DNA from: Bacillota bacterium
Lineage (GTDB): Bacteria > Bacillota > UBA994 > UBA5500
NCBI GenBank assembly: GCA_029781045.1
Contig: JAKOXL010000029.1
Location: 1-64,000, forward strand
DNA: 64,000 bases
Direction of reading: 5' to 3'
A program made the translations under genes and the position numbers. The notes under the pieces were generated by a model. It worked only from the letters and a program-made list of their open reading frames with translations. It was not told where the DNA came from and did no database searches. This document shows, piece after piece, positions 1 to 8,381 of the stretch. The number at the start of each line of letters is the position of its first letter. The stretch's first letter is position 1.

Positions 1-1
1 A

Positions 2-169
2 CTACTCAAATCCGAATTACTCTATCTCCAAAGCTTCGAATCCGTTGAAGACTTCCGAGAGCAGCTGGAAAAGTACATAGATTACTACAACCATCGACGA
101 ATTAAGCTGAAGCTAAAAGGAATGAGCCCAGTTGAATACCGGACTCATCCCTTCGAAGCTGCTACTTAA
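2..169 (+). mobile_element. IS3-family transposase (OrfB) C-terminus, truncated by window edge
   Basis: Frame 2 reads [55 protein letters not shown], typical IS3/IS150 OrfB C-terminus ([15 protein letters not shown]). Confidence 0.92.
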
Positions 170-174
170 TAATC

Positions 175-199
175 TGTCCAACATTTGGGGTGCAGATCA
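175..199. repeat. Right terminal inverted repeat of the IS3-family element
   Basis: TGTCCAACATTTGGGGTGCAGATCA directly after the transposase stop; complement TGATCTGCACCCCAAATGTTGGACA is IS3-like. Confidence 0.75.
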
Positions 200-220
200 T
201 TGTGACAGCCCCCTTTCGTT

Positions 221-742
221 TTAGTTGGCGTTGGCGAGTGGAGCCGGGACCGTATAGACTCGTTGTCCCATCTCCCGATCTAGCATAAACAAGCCCTTAG
301 GGTCGGTACCAAACAGGCGATACTGATCTATGTTGTTGCGAGCGTTGTCTTCCTCTTCTACTTGTTCTTCGATGAACCACTGTAGCATCTGCACCGTCTT
401 AAGATCGCGGGCCTCCATAGCTGCTTCCACGATCTCGTTAATGCTCTGAGTTACATATTGCTCATGGGCTAGTGTCTCAGTCAACACACCTTCTACACCG
501 TCGAACTCAACCGGAGGTTGCTGAATGGCTTGCAATTTAACCCGGCCGCCGGCAGCCCAGACGTAGTTATAGATGATCAAGGCATGATCGCGCTCTTCTT
601 GAGCTTGAATCTTGAACCAATGGGCATAACCCTTTAGGTTCTTTTCCTCAAGATAGGCCGACATGGACAGGTACAGGTAAGCCGAATAGAACTCCTTCTG
701 AATCTGATCGTTCAGCATCTGCTCAACTTTCTCGGGTAACAT
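221..742 (-). CDS. ftnA: Ferritin (non-haem)
   Basis: MLPEKVEQMLNDQIQKEFYSAYLYLSMSAYLEEKNLKGYAHWFKIQAQEERDHA. Confidence 0.95.
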   Translation of the reverse strand: MLPEKVEQMLNDQIQKEFYSAYLYLSMSAYLEEKNLKGYAHWFKIQAQEERDHALIIYNYVWAAGGRVKLQAIQQPPVEFDGVEGVLTETLAHEQYVTQSINEIVEAAMEARDLKTVQMLQWFIEEQVEEEDNARNNIDQYRLFGTDPKGLFMLDREMGQRVYTVPAPLANAN

Positions 743-914
743 GGTCTTACCTCCTTCAGATTATTTGTGATTAGTACTTCGCTGGCAGCCTTAGTTTTCC
801 TGCCGCATGGGCCAAAGCTTCACACTAACTATTGTAAACAGCTGGCTTGGATGCATGCGATGCTGCTAACTGCGGCAAACTGTACATAGCATCTTGTGAC
901 AAGGAGGAAGCATA

Positions 915-1484
915 ATGCAGTTGACGCAAAAAGAGATGATGTATCTCAAAGATGCAAAGTCACAGGAGGAACTGTGCATCGCAAAGTACACCAACTACAG
1001 CCAGCAAGTTTCCTGTCAGCAGCTTTCCGGTCTGCTGCGGCAGATTGCCCAGCAAGAGCAGCAACATCTGCAGACCATACAGCAAATAATGCAAGGACAG
1101 ATGCCTAACGTAGGCAGCGGTGGCCAGCAGCAAGGGGGACAGCAGAGCCAGCTTTCTGCCCAAGACGGCACCAGTAGCATGACCATGCAAAGCGGTGGCA
1201 GTAGTCAAGGACAGCAAGCGCAGAGCGGACAGCAGCTGAGCACTCAGGGTCAGAATATGCAGATGGGCGGTAGCAGCCGCGGCCAGCAATTGAACGATCG
1301 CCAGATCTGCGAGGACTTGCTGACTACTGAAAAGGCCGTAGCTGGCCTCTATAATACGGCTACCTTTGAGTTTGCTAACCCGCAGCTGCGACAGGTGCTG
1401 GCCCACATCCAGCAAGAAGAGCAGAATCACGCCTATCAGCTGTATGACTACATGGCACAAAAAGGTTGGTATCAGGCCCAATAA
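915..1484 (+). CDS. CotF-like spore coat protein with Gln/Gly/Ser-rich central insert
   Basis: N-terminal helix bundle (LTQKEMMYLKDAKSQEELC), C-terminal MAQKGWY motif; RBS AAGGAGG. Confidence 0.85.
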   Translation: MQLTQKEMMYLKDAKSQEELCIAKYTNYSQQVSCQQLSGLLRQIAQQEQQHLQTIQQIMQGQMPNVGSGGQQQGGQQSQLSAQDGTSSMTMQSGGSSQGQQAQSGQQLSTQGQNMQMGGSSRGQQLNDRQICEDLLTTEKAVAGLYNTATFEFANPQLRQVLAHIQQEEQNHAYQLYDYMAQKGWYQAQ

Positions 1485-1500
1485 GTTAAGGAAGAGGAGA

Positions 1501-1540
1501 GGGCGTTCGGTTCCTTGGCGAGCCAAAGAACTGAACGCCC
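1501..1540 (+). terminator. Intrinsic terminator
   Basis: GGGCGTTCgGTTC...GAACtGAACGCCC hairpin after the coat gene. Confidence 0.75.
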
Positions 1541-1619
1541 TTATCTGTTTCTGTTATGGTTGACAGTGCATACTAGCTTCCTTATGCTAGCAATAACAAG
1601 TAGATTTGTAGGGAGTTAG

Positions 1620-2288
1620 ATGATGAACGATAAATCCTTTGGGGTAATCTCAACCCAAGAACGTAGTTATGGGCTGATCGCGTTGTTGGACGCCCACTCA
1701 GAGGCTACTATTCGCAGCCTTTGGCGAGGATTGGAACTGGAGAGAATCACCGATAGCCTGCCCAGCATAGTTTGTGCCCAACCTCATATCACCCTCGGTA
1801 TGTTTTCACGCCTCACCAGTCAGCTCCGGAGCCAGTTTTCGCAGCTGACTGCTTATCACTTGCCCTTCGGCGTACAGTATAGTTCGGTGGGAGTATTTCC
1901 CACTCCGGAGAGTTATACCGTGTTCCTGGCGCCGGTGGTAACTGAGAAGCTGTTGCTACTGCAGCGGGATCTGCGCCTATTGTTACAATCGGCTGATATC
2001 GAGTTGCACGAGTTCTACCGGGAGGGGAACTGGCAACCCCATAGTTCGCTGGCCTATGGACTCACGCGTGCTCAGGCGGCCAAGGTGCTGGAGTTTGGTC
2101 TTGGCTTGGATTTGCCAATAATAGGGCACGTTCACGCTCTGGGACTGGTCGAGATGATTAGGCAGGGCCCCTATGTCGTTTCCGGCTGTGAGCTAGAGCG
2201 TTGGGCCTTAGGCACGGGTGAGAAGTTGGTTACTCCTGGCTGCCCTGATCCGAAACGCTGCCTGTTTCGCTCTTTAGCCAAACGCTAG
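1620..2288 (+). CDS. 2'-5' RNA ligase family protein
   Basis: PHITLGMF and PHSSLAYGL, the two H-x-S/T motifs of the 2H phosphoesterase fold. Confidence 0.8.
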   Translation: MMNDKSFGVISTQERSYGLIALLDAHSEATIRSLWRGLELERITDSLPSIVCAQPHITLGMFSRLTSQLRSQFSQLTAYHLPFGVQYSSVGVFPTPESYTVFLAPVVTEKLLLLQRDLRLLLQSADIELHEFYREGNWQPHSSLAYGLTRAQAAKVLEFGLGLDLPIIGHVHALGLVEMIRQGPYVVSGCELERWALGTGEKLVTPGCPDPKRCLFRSLAKR

Positions 2289-2307
2289 CTTTTGGGCTGA
2301 AGGGTGT

Positions 2308-2357
2308 GGACAAAAGCGGGATATATGTTATCATCTACTGAGTAGAGAAAGTTTCTC
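2308..2357 (+). promoter_or_regulatory. Promoter with palindromic operator upstream of ZIP transporter
   Basis: TGGACA-N16-TATCAT followed by perfect palindrome GAGAAAGTTTCTC (2345-2357). Confidence 0.5.
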
Positions 2358-2397
2358 ATTCTCAATTCGTGCAGCATGGTTTTGGGAGGCGGCAGAG

Positions 2398-3213
2398 ATG
2401 TGGGAATCGGTGTTCATAAGTACACTGGCTGGGTTAGCCACCGGTGTTGGTGCAATACTTGTGGTTCTATTTGGACGCCCTTCACGTCGTCTTTTGTCGG
2501 TAATGCTGGGCATTGCCGGTGGACTAATGTTAGCTATATCCGTGTTTGAGCTCTTGCCGGAAGCCACTGAGTTAGGAAACCACACCACTACGGTGGTAGG
2601 GTTTATTTTCGGTGCTGGCCTCATGGCTTTGCTGGATATGGTGTTACCCCATCTACATAAGAACCTGCGGACGCCAGAGGTCGGTGCCATCGGCAACTTG
2701 GAGGGAGCTCTGCATACAGCCAGTTGCCAGGAAAGGGACAGATGCTGTGGTCAGCGCCAACCTGCCTTTGACATAGGGCAGATGGCTAATATGTACTATT
2801 GTGGCCTATTTCTGGCTATCGGCATTGGCTTACATAATCTACCAGAGGGGCTAGCTGTTGGCGCCGGTTATAGCAATAGTGCTGCCCTCGGGGCTACCAT
2901 AGCCCTCAGTCTTGCTCTGCACAACATTCCGGAAGGCATGGTAACAGCGGCACCGCTGCGAGTAGCCGGAGTGAACAAGTGGTTGGTGATCGCCATCGCC
3001 ACCGCTGCTGGACTAGTTACGCCGATAGGCACCTTTATAGGTGCTTTACTGACTAGTATAAGCCCCGGGTTCATTGGTATCTCGATGGCGTTCGCTGCTG
3101 GCGCCATGATCTACATCGTCAGTGATGAACTCATCCCCCAGTCCCACGAGTATCACTGCCATGCGGCTAACTTTGGCCTAGTAGCTGGGTTTATTCTGGG
3201 GTACATGCTGTAA
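2398..3213 (+). CDS. ZIP family metal transporter
   Basis: HNLPEGLAVG and HNIPEGM motifs, multiple TM segments. Confidence 0.93.
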   Translation: MWESVFISTLAGLATGVGAILVVLFGRPSRRLLSVMLGIAGGLMLAISVFELLPEATELGNHTTTVVGFIFGAGLMALLDMVLPHLHKNLRTPEVGAIGNLEGALHTASCQERDRCCGQRQPAFDIGQMANMYYCGLFLAIGIGLHNLPEGLAVGAGYSNSAALGATIALSLALHNIPEGMVTAAPLRVAGVNKWLVIAIATAAGLVTPIGTFIGALLTSISPGFIGISMAFAAGAMIYIVSDELIPQSHEYHCHAANFGLVAGFILGYML

Positions 3214-3374
3214 ACGAATCTGCGGTGCGAAACTGCTGGCACCTATGAAGCCGCTGGCTAATACATTAGGGTCGTTGTGCCAAGATATAGTTACGCCAAA
3301 CGGATAATCCCACAGGGCCGGTGGTCATACACACAGCACTCTAGTATGATCAGCTCTGGAATATAAGAGAGCAA

Positions 3375-3394
3375 GGGCTGTCTTGCGACAGCCC
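3375..3394. terminator. Bidirectional terminator between convergent genes
   Basis: GGGCTGTC-ttgc-GACAGCCC. Confidence 0.7.
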
Positions 3395-3415
3395 CATTAT
3401 TGTTCTTACCGTATG

Positions 3416-4813
3416 TTACGCCCGAGCGGTTAAAGCGCTGTCCAACTGTTTTTTCCACCGTCCACGATGGTAACGAGTGATGCTGAGTGTAAAACGTACG
3501 AAAAGATCAATGGTCATGGCGACCCACACACCGATAATGCCCCAGCCCACATATAAACTTAAGAAGTAGGCCAAGGGGAGACGAATGCCCCAGAGACCAA
3601 TGGCGCCAAAAACCATAGGAGCTTTGGTGTCGCCAGCACCGCGGAGCGCTCCATTATATACGCCAGTGAGCTGCTGCGGAATCTGGGCGAGACCCATCAA
3701 AATCAGGTAATAGGCCCCCAGGTCTATAACCTCCCGCACGTTGGTGAGTAGGCCGAATACCAGTTTTGGAGTGAAAAGAAGGAAGGAGGCGGTAAAGGCG
3801 GTGAGGATCAAGCTCCACTTGGCAAGTTCACGCACATAGCGTTCCGCCAGTTTAGTGGAACCGGCGCCCATACTTTGCCCCACAAAGGCGGTGGCTGCTA
3901 CGCTGAAGCCTACCGCCGGCATGTAAGAGAGGGATTCGGCAGTTAGCCCTTGTTGATGGGCGGCCAGGGCGATGTTGCCGAAACTAACCACGAGACCGGT
4001 AAGCATTATCTGACCCAGTTGCATGAGTAGGTTTTCAGCGGCAGTTGGCAGACCGATTCCCAGCAGCCTGCGCACATCGGCACCATTAATACGGACGCCC
4101 TTCAACTTGAAGACCAAGTTATCTTGACGGTAGAGCATAATATACAGTGCTAATAATGCGCCAACGGCTTGCGCTATGTTGGAAGCCCAAGCGGCACCAA
4201 TAACTCCCATGGGCTTGAAGCCCAAGTTCCCAAAGATCAGGATGTAACTAAAGATAACATTGACGATATTAATGGTACTGGCAACTTGCATGGGTACTTT
4301 GGTGTTACCAGCACCGCGCATGATGGCCCCGGTGATCTGCATTATGGCCATGAAGGGTACGCCCCAAATGGCGATGCGTAAATAGTCGGTGCCAACCTCC
4401 AGCAGCTCGCCACTAGTGTTATAAAGCAAGATAAGGATTTCACGGGCAAAAAGGAACGTGACTATGGAAATACTTAACACAAGTCCTAAGGCCAAAAAAA
4501 AGGCCTGTTCCGCATAGCGTCCGGCTTGAGCACGGTCCTTGGCGCCCACGGAGCGGGCTACCATAACCGTGGTACCGGTACCTATGGCAGCGAAAAAGCC
4601 CCAAATAAGCATTGTAATACGACGCCCCAAGCCTACTGCTCCGATAGCAACAGCGCCCACTCGTCCCAACATGGCCGAGGACACCATGCCGACAGCCATT
4701 TGCAAGACATTCTCGATGGTGGCGGGCCACACCATGGCGAAGATGTTCTTACGTATTTCTTGCTGGCTGATGTCGTTAGGATCAGGTCTGGCTGTCATCT
4801 GCTCTACTGTCAT
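3416..4813 (-). CDS. MATE family efflux transporter
   Basis: 12-TM MATE pattern (GAGNTKVPM, GAGDTKAPM, AATAFVGQSMGAG). Confidence 0.93.
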   Translation of the reverse strand: MTVEQMTARPDPNDISQQEIRKNIFAMVWPATIENVLQMAVGMVSSAMLGRVGAVAIGAVGLGRRITMLIWGFFAAIGTGTTVMVARSVGAKDRAQAGRYAEQAFFLALGLVLSISIVTFLFAREILILLYNTSGELLEVGTDYLRIAIWGVPFMAIMQITGAIMRGAGNTKVPMQVASTINIVNVIFSYILIFGNLGFKPMGVIGAAWASNIAQAVGALLALYIMLYRQDNLVFKLKGVRINGADVRRLLGIGLPTAAENLLMQLGQIMLTGLVVSFGNIALAAHQQGLTAESLSYMPAVGFSVAATAFVGQSMGAGSTKLAERYVRELAKWSLILTAFTASFLLFTPKLVFGLLTNVREVIDLGAYYLILMGLAQIPQQLTGVYNGALRGAGDTKAPMVFGAIGLWGIRLPLAYFLSLYVGWGIIGVWVAMTIDLFVRFTLSITRYHRGRWKKQLDSALTARA

Positions 4814-5079
4814 TAAATTCCCTCCGGTTTCTCTCTACCTATGACCGTCAGCAACACTCCAGGCGTTGCCAAACAACAAGCAAATTCGTGTGTCCAAATG
4901 TTCTCTGTTACTTATTTAATCATAACCCCTTTCGGTGTCACAGTGCAATTGTTGCCTCTTGGGCCGTGTTAAGAAAATGTCTTTTCTCCTTCTCATCAGG
5001 GAGGATATTGGATATGCTGGGAGAAAGATAATTATAACGCTTAGTAAATGTAAGCCAATTAGGTAGAGGAGGTAAGGAA

Positions 5080-5241
5080 ATGGAAAAATACGTCTGCATC
5101 CCCTGTGGCTATGTGTACGATCCCCAAGAAGGTGACCCGGATAACGGCATTGAGCCCGGTACTCCCTTTGAAAATCTTCCAGATGATTGGGTTTGCCCCC
5201 TCTGCGGCGCCGATAAGTCCCTTTTTGAAAAGCAAGAGTAA
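5080..5241 (+). CDS. Rubredoxin (53 aa, below the ORF-track length cut-off)
   Basis: [53 protein letters not shown]; two CxxC knuckles; RBS GAGGAGG. Confidence 0.97.
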   Translation: MEKYVCIPCGYVYDPQEGDPDNGIEPGTPFENLPDDWVCPLCGADKSLFEKQE

Positions 5242-5253
5242 GAGCTAGCTACA

Positions 5254-5282
5254 GGGCTGTCTCGGCAAGACTGAGACAGCCC
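5254..5282 (+). terminator. Intrinsic terminator
   Basis: GGGCTGTCTC...GAGACAGCCC then CTTCATTTT. Confidence 0.8.
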
Positions 5283-5316
5283 CTTCATTTTGCAGTCGTG
5301 AGAAAGGAGTGCCCTA

Positions 5317-6615
5317 GTGAACAGGACAGCAGTTCAAGTCTCCCTTTTAGACATGGTAATGTGCGTCTCTCGTACTACAGACTTAATTAGCCCTGTGGTG
5401 GCCGACCATCAAAAGCGGGTAGCATATTTGGCTGCACGCCTAGCGGGTGCCGTGGGGCTAGATAGACAGCAGCAAAGGCAAGTGTTTGCCGCTGGGGCGC
5501 TACACGATATTGGTGCGCTTTCTCTAAGTGACCGTCTATCCGCTCTAGACTTTGAGGTGCAGCATACGGCTTTGCATTCGCAAGTAGGCGCCACCCTCTT
5601 GCGCTCCTATCAACAGTTGGCTCCCATCGCTGACCTAGTGCTGCATCATCACACCTATTGGGATAACGATAAAGATAAGAAAGCCCCTTTGGGAGCTCAA
5701 CTGGTGCACCTGGCTGACCGCATCGATGTACTCTTGCGTCATGGCAGTGATAACTGTCTTCTCTTGCAAGTGGACAGCGTGTGTCAACGAATCAAGGCTG
5801 TGGCGGGACGCATGTTTGATCCGGAACTGGTGGAGGTTTTTCTTGACTTGGCTCGGGAAGAAGCTCTATGGTTGGATTTACAGCCAACCATGATTGACAT
5901 CGTGTTGTCACGTCATGTTAATCACGATAATGTGACCCTCGATTTAGAAGGCTTGCTGAGTTTTGCTCAGCTGATCGGGCATGTCATCGACTTCCGCAGC
6001 CGCTTTACTGCCACCCATTCGGAAGGTGTGGCCGCCACTGCTGAGGCGCTAGCTGAGGCCCTAGGGTATGATCCGGAGCATTGTCGCGAAATTCGGGTGG
6101 CCGGCTATCTTCATGATTTGGGGAAGCTGGCGGTGCCCAGCAACCTACTGGAGAAACCGGGTGCCCTTACACCTGCCGAGTATGCCACCATCAGGAGCCA
6201 TACATATTACACCTACCGTAGCTTAGAAGTGGTGAGGGGGCTGGAGCAGATTGCCGGCTGGGCTGCATACCATCATGAACGGCTTGACGGCAAAGGCTAT
6301 CCCTTCCGTTTGACTGCGGATGAGCTGGGGCCGGAGGCTCGTCTCATGGCAGTGGCTGATATCTACACCGCGGTTAGTGAAGATCGGCCGTACCGCCGCG
6401 GAATGGAAAGAGATGCGGTCCGACGGGTGCTGCAGAAGATGGTGCTCGACGGGGCATTGGATGGCAACATTGTGGAGTGTCTGTGTGACAATATTGCACG
6501 GGTTGAAGAAGCGCGGGTTACGGCTCAGCGGCAGGCTGTAAAGCGCTACGAGGAGTTCTGGGAGAACGTCAACCAAAACACCTACATCTACCGCAATCGA
6601 TCTATTAGCAGCTAA
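5317..6615 (+). CDS. Two-HD-domain protein; second domain HD-GYP-type c-di-GMP phosphodiesterase
   Basis: HDIGALS in first half; HDLGKLAVP and HHERLDGKGYP (HD-GYP) in second half. Confidence 0.9.
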   Translation: MNRTAVQVSLLDMVMCVSRTTDLISPVVADHQKRVAYLAARLAGAVGLDRQQQRQVFAAGALHDIGALSLSDRLSALDFEVQHTALHSQVGATLLRSYQQLAPIADLVLHHHTYWDNDKDKKAPLGAQLVHLADRIDVLLRHGSDNCLLLQVDSVCQRIKAVAGRMFDPELVEVFLDLAREEALWLDLQPTMIDIVLSRHVNHDNVTLDLEGLLSFAQLIGHVIDFRSRFTATHSEGVAATAEALAEALGYDPEHCREIRVAGYLHDLGKLAVPSNLLEKPGALTPAEYATIRSHTYYTYRSLEVVRGLEQIAGWAAYHHERLDGKGYPFRLTADELGPEARLMAVADIYTAVSEDRPYRRGMERDAVRRVLQKMVLDGALDGNIVECLCDNIARVEEARVTAQRQAVKRYEEFWENVNQNTYIYRNRSISS

Positions 6616-7089
6616 TACCAGAGGGCGACGCCGGCGAAAACACTACCGCATCGTTCCACCTGGTGTTCAACTGCCACTAGTCTTATCTCCAATAACGGTT
6701 GTTGGCGCAAGCGGAAGACCTCTTCCACCATGCTTGTTGCTCTCTCCTCGGCTTCTTGTTTGCTACAATAGCCTGAACACTCCATTATTACACCGCAGCC
6801 GCATTCCGCTGGTATCCCTACCGCTACGGCTGCGGCTATTTCTTGTCCCGGCTCCTCACTTGCGATGCTAGCATGGACGACAGAAGACCAGCAGGTCTTG
6901 GGTGACAACTAGCTTTTCTGCACGTGCGGCACCTGGAGGTAAGATGGTGTTCACCCGCAAGAGATTGAGATCAGCCATGCCAGCCCTTACCAAAGCACTG
7001 TCAAAGGCGGCTGCAGGATTATCGGCTTCTCCCCAACCGACCCCTAAAGTATAGCGCACAGGAATCTGCAATATCATCGCCTCCCGCAA
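6612..7089 (-). pseudogene. Pyruvoyl-dependent arginine decarboxylase, frameshifted
   Basis: 7089..6868 gives VRYTLGVGWGEADNPAAAFDSALVRAGMADLNLLRVNTILPPGA; 6908..6612 continues VVHASIASEEPGQEIAAAVAVGIPAECGCGVIMECSGYCSKQEAEE in another frame. Confidence 0.8.
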
Positions 7090-7118
7090 GTTCTAATACC
7101 GTAAAATATGTGTTCACT

Positions 7119-7166
7119 GGCCCAGTGGTGTAGTTGGCTGTTCATCATACTTACACCTTCTGGGCC
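7119..7166. promoter_or_regulatory. Long hairpin in divergent intergenic region
   Basis: GGCCCAG-t-GGTGTA-N19-TACACC-tt-CTGGGCC. Confidence 0.5.
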
Positions 7167-7214
7167 ATATGATTAGGCAAGCAGTGAAAAAGAGCAGGGC
7201 TAGGAGGGGGAGCT

Positions 7215-8153
7215 ATGCGGCAAAAGGGAAGACATGCGTTGATACTTGCCACATACCTCTTTCTAGCCATGTGGTTTGCCTACTATCGGGAACTATGCCT
7301 TCTTCTAGTTGCCCTCGATCGGCAGCTGGTGCGCCCCTTGGCTGTTCCTGCCTGGAGTCAGCCCACCGTAACTGAGCATCCTTTTAGTCGTCCAGTCGCT
7401 GGGCCCCTTCCTTGGGAAGATGACCCGGCCTTCCAGGAGCTGTGTGCCTTGCACGGAGCTCACATTCGCATGGGCGCCTATGCCACCACCTTGCCGGACC
7501 CACACCCGGGCGAAGAGCACAACTTTAAAAGGGCCGCCGAGCTGGTGGCTGGACACGTGATCCAACCCAATGAAGTATTCTCTATGCTACAGGACATCGG
7601 TCCCTTTGATGCCAGCAAAGGCTTCCGGGAAGGACTGGTGTATGTGGGCGGGCGCGTGGTGCGTGGTATGGGGGGTGGTGTTTGCAAGGTGGCTACAACG
7701 CTTTACAACGTGGCGATTCTGGCTGATCTACCAATTGTGGCCCGCCGCAACCATAGTATGTTGGTGCCCTATGCCAATCCGGGGCAGGATGCCACCGTCT
7801 CTAGTCCAAGCATCGATCTCAAGTTCAAGAATGATACAGGGCACCCCATCGTCATTTGGGCCGACACCGTCGATTACACCCTTTATGTGGCCTTCTACGG
7901 TCAGCGGGTTCCACCTGATGTGGTCTGGCACCATGAGGTGCTACAGGTACAAGAGCGGCCAGTGATACGCCGCTTCAACCCCCAGCTGGCCCCTGGCGAA
8001 GAGAGAATTATGATCCCTGGGGCCGAAGGTATTGCTGTTAAATCGTGGGTAGAGCTGCGCTACCCCGATGGCCGGACCGCTAAGCGTGACCTCGGAATCG
8101 ATTGGTATCGCCCCATGGCCCGCATAATAGAATATGGGCCCCCAGAGAAGTAG
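7215..8153 (+). CDS. VanW family protein
   Basis: HNFKRAAELVAGHVIQPNEVFSMLQDIGPFDASKGFREGLVYVGGRVVRGMGGGVCKVATTLYNVA. Confidence 0.93.
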   Translation: MRQKGRHALILATYLFLAMWFAYYRELCLLLVALDRQLVRPLAVPAWSQPTVTEHPFSRPVAGPLPWEDDPAFQELCALHGAHIRMGAYATTLPDPHPGEEHNFKRAAELVAGHVIQPNEVFSMLQDIGPFDASKGFREGLVYVGGRVVRGMGGGVCKVATTLYNVAILADLPIVARRNHSMLVPYANPGQDATVSSPSIDLKFKNDTGHPIVIWADTVDYTLYVAFYGQRVPPDVVWHHEVLQVQERPVIRRFNPQLAPGEERIMIPGAEGIAVKSWVELRYPDGRTAKRDLGIDWYRPMARIIEYGPPEK

Positions 8154-8280
8154 GCCAGGATAGGGGAGCCATGTGCGCTTTCCTATTGGCCCTCTACGCC
8201 GCCGGCCTTTTGGGCATTGCTCCTCTCTTTGGAATGGTCTTGGCTTAACCGCAGGGTCGCCGTTGGGTGCCCCTTTTTTG

Positions 8281-8339
8281 TTGCCGTGCCTAGAGATCCA
8301 GTGCTATAATGGAAACGTTGGTGACTGACTGGTCAGTCA
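8281..8339 (+). promoter_or_regulatory. Sigma-A-like promoter plus TetR-type operator for ABC exporter pair
   Basis: TTGCCG-N18-TATAAT (8305-8310), then TGACTGACTGGTCAGTCA (8322-8339), palindromic except the central 2 bp. Confidence 0.65.
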
Positions 8340-8381
8340 GTAGACCAGCGGCGGGCACCCCAGTAGGGCGCCGGGAAGGGA

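Noticed and set aside
960-1526. 188-aa minus-strand ORF opposite the coat gene
   Set aside because: Leu-rich mirror of CAG-rich codons; the sense strand has a clear CotF-like product and RBS.
7100-7170. tRNA-like cloverleaf around the 7119-7166 hairpin
   Set aside because: No T-arm GGTTCRA motif, no anticodon arm; just a long hairpin.
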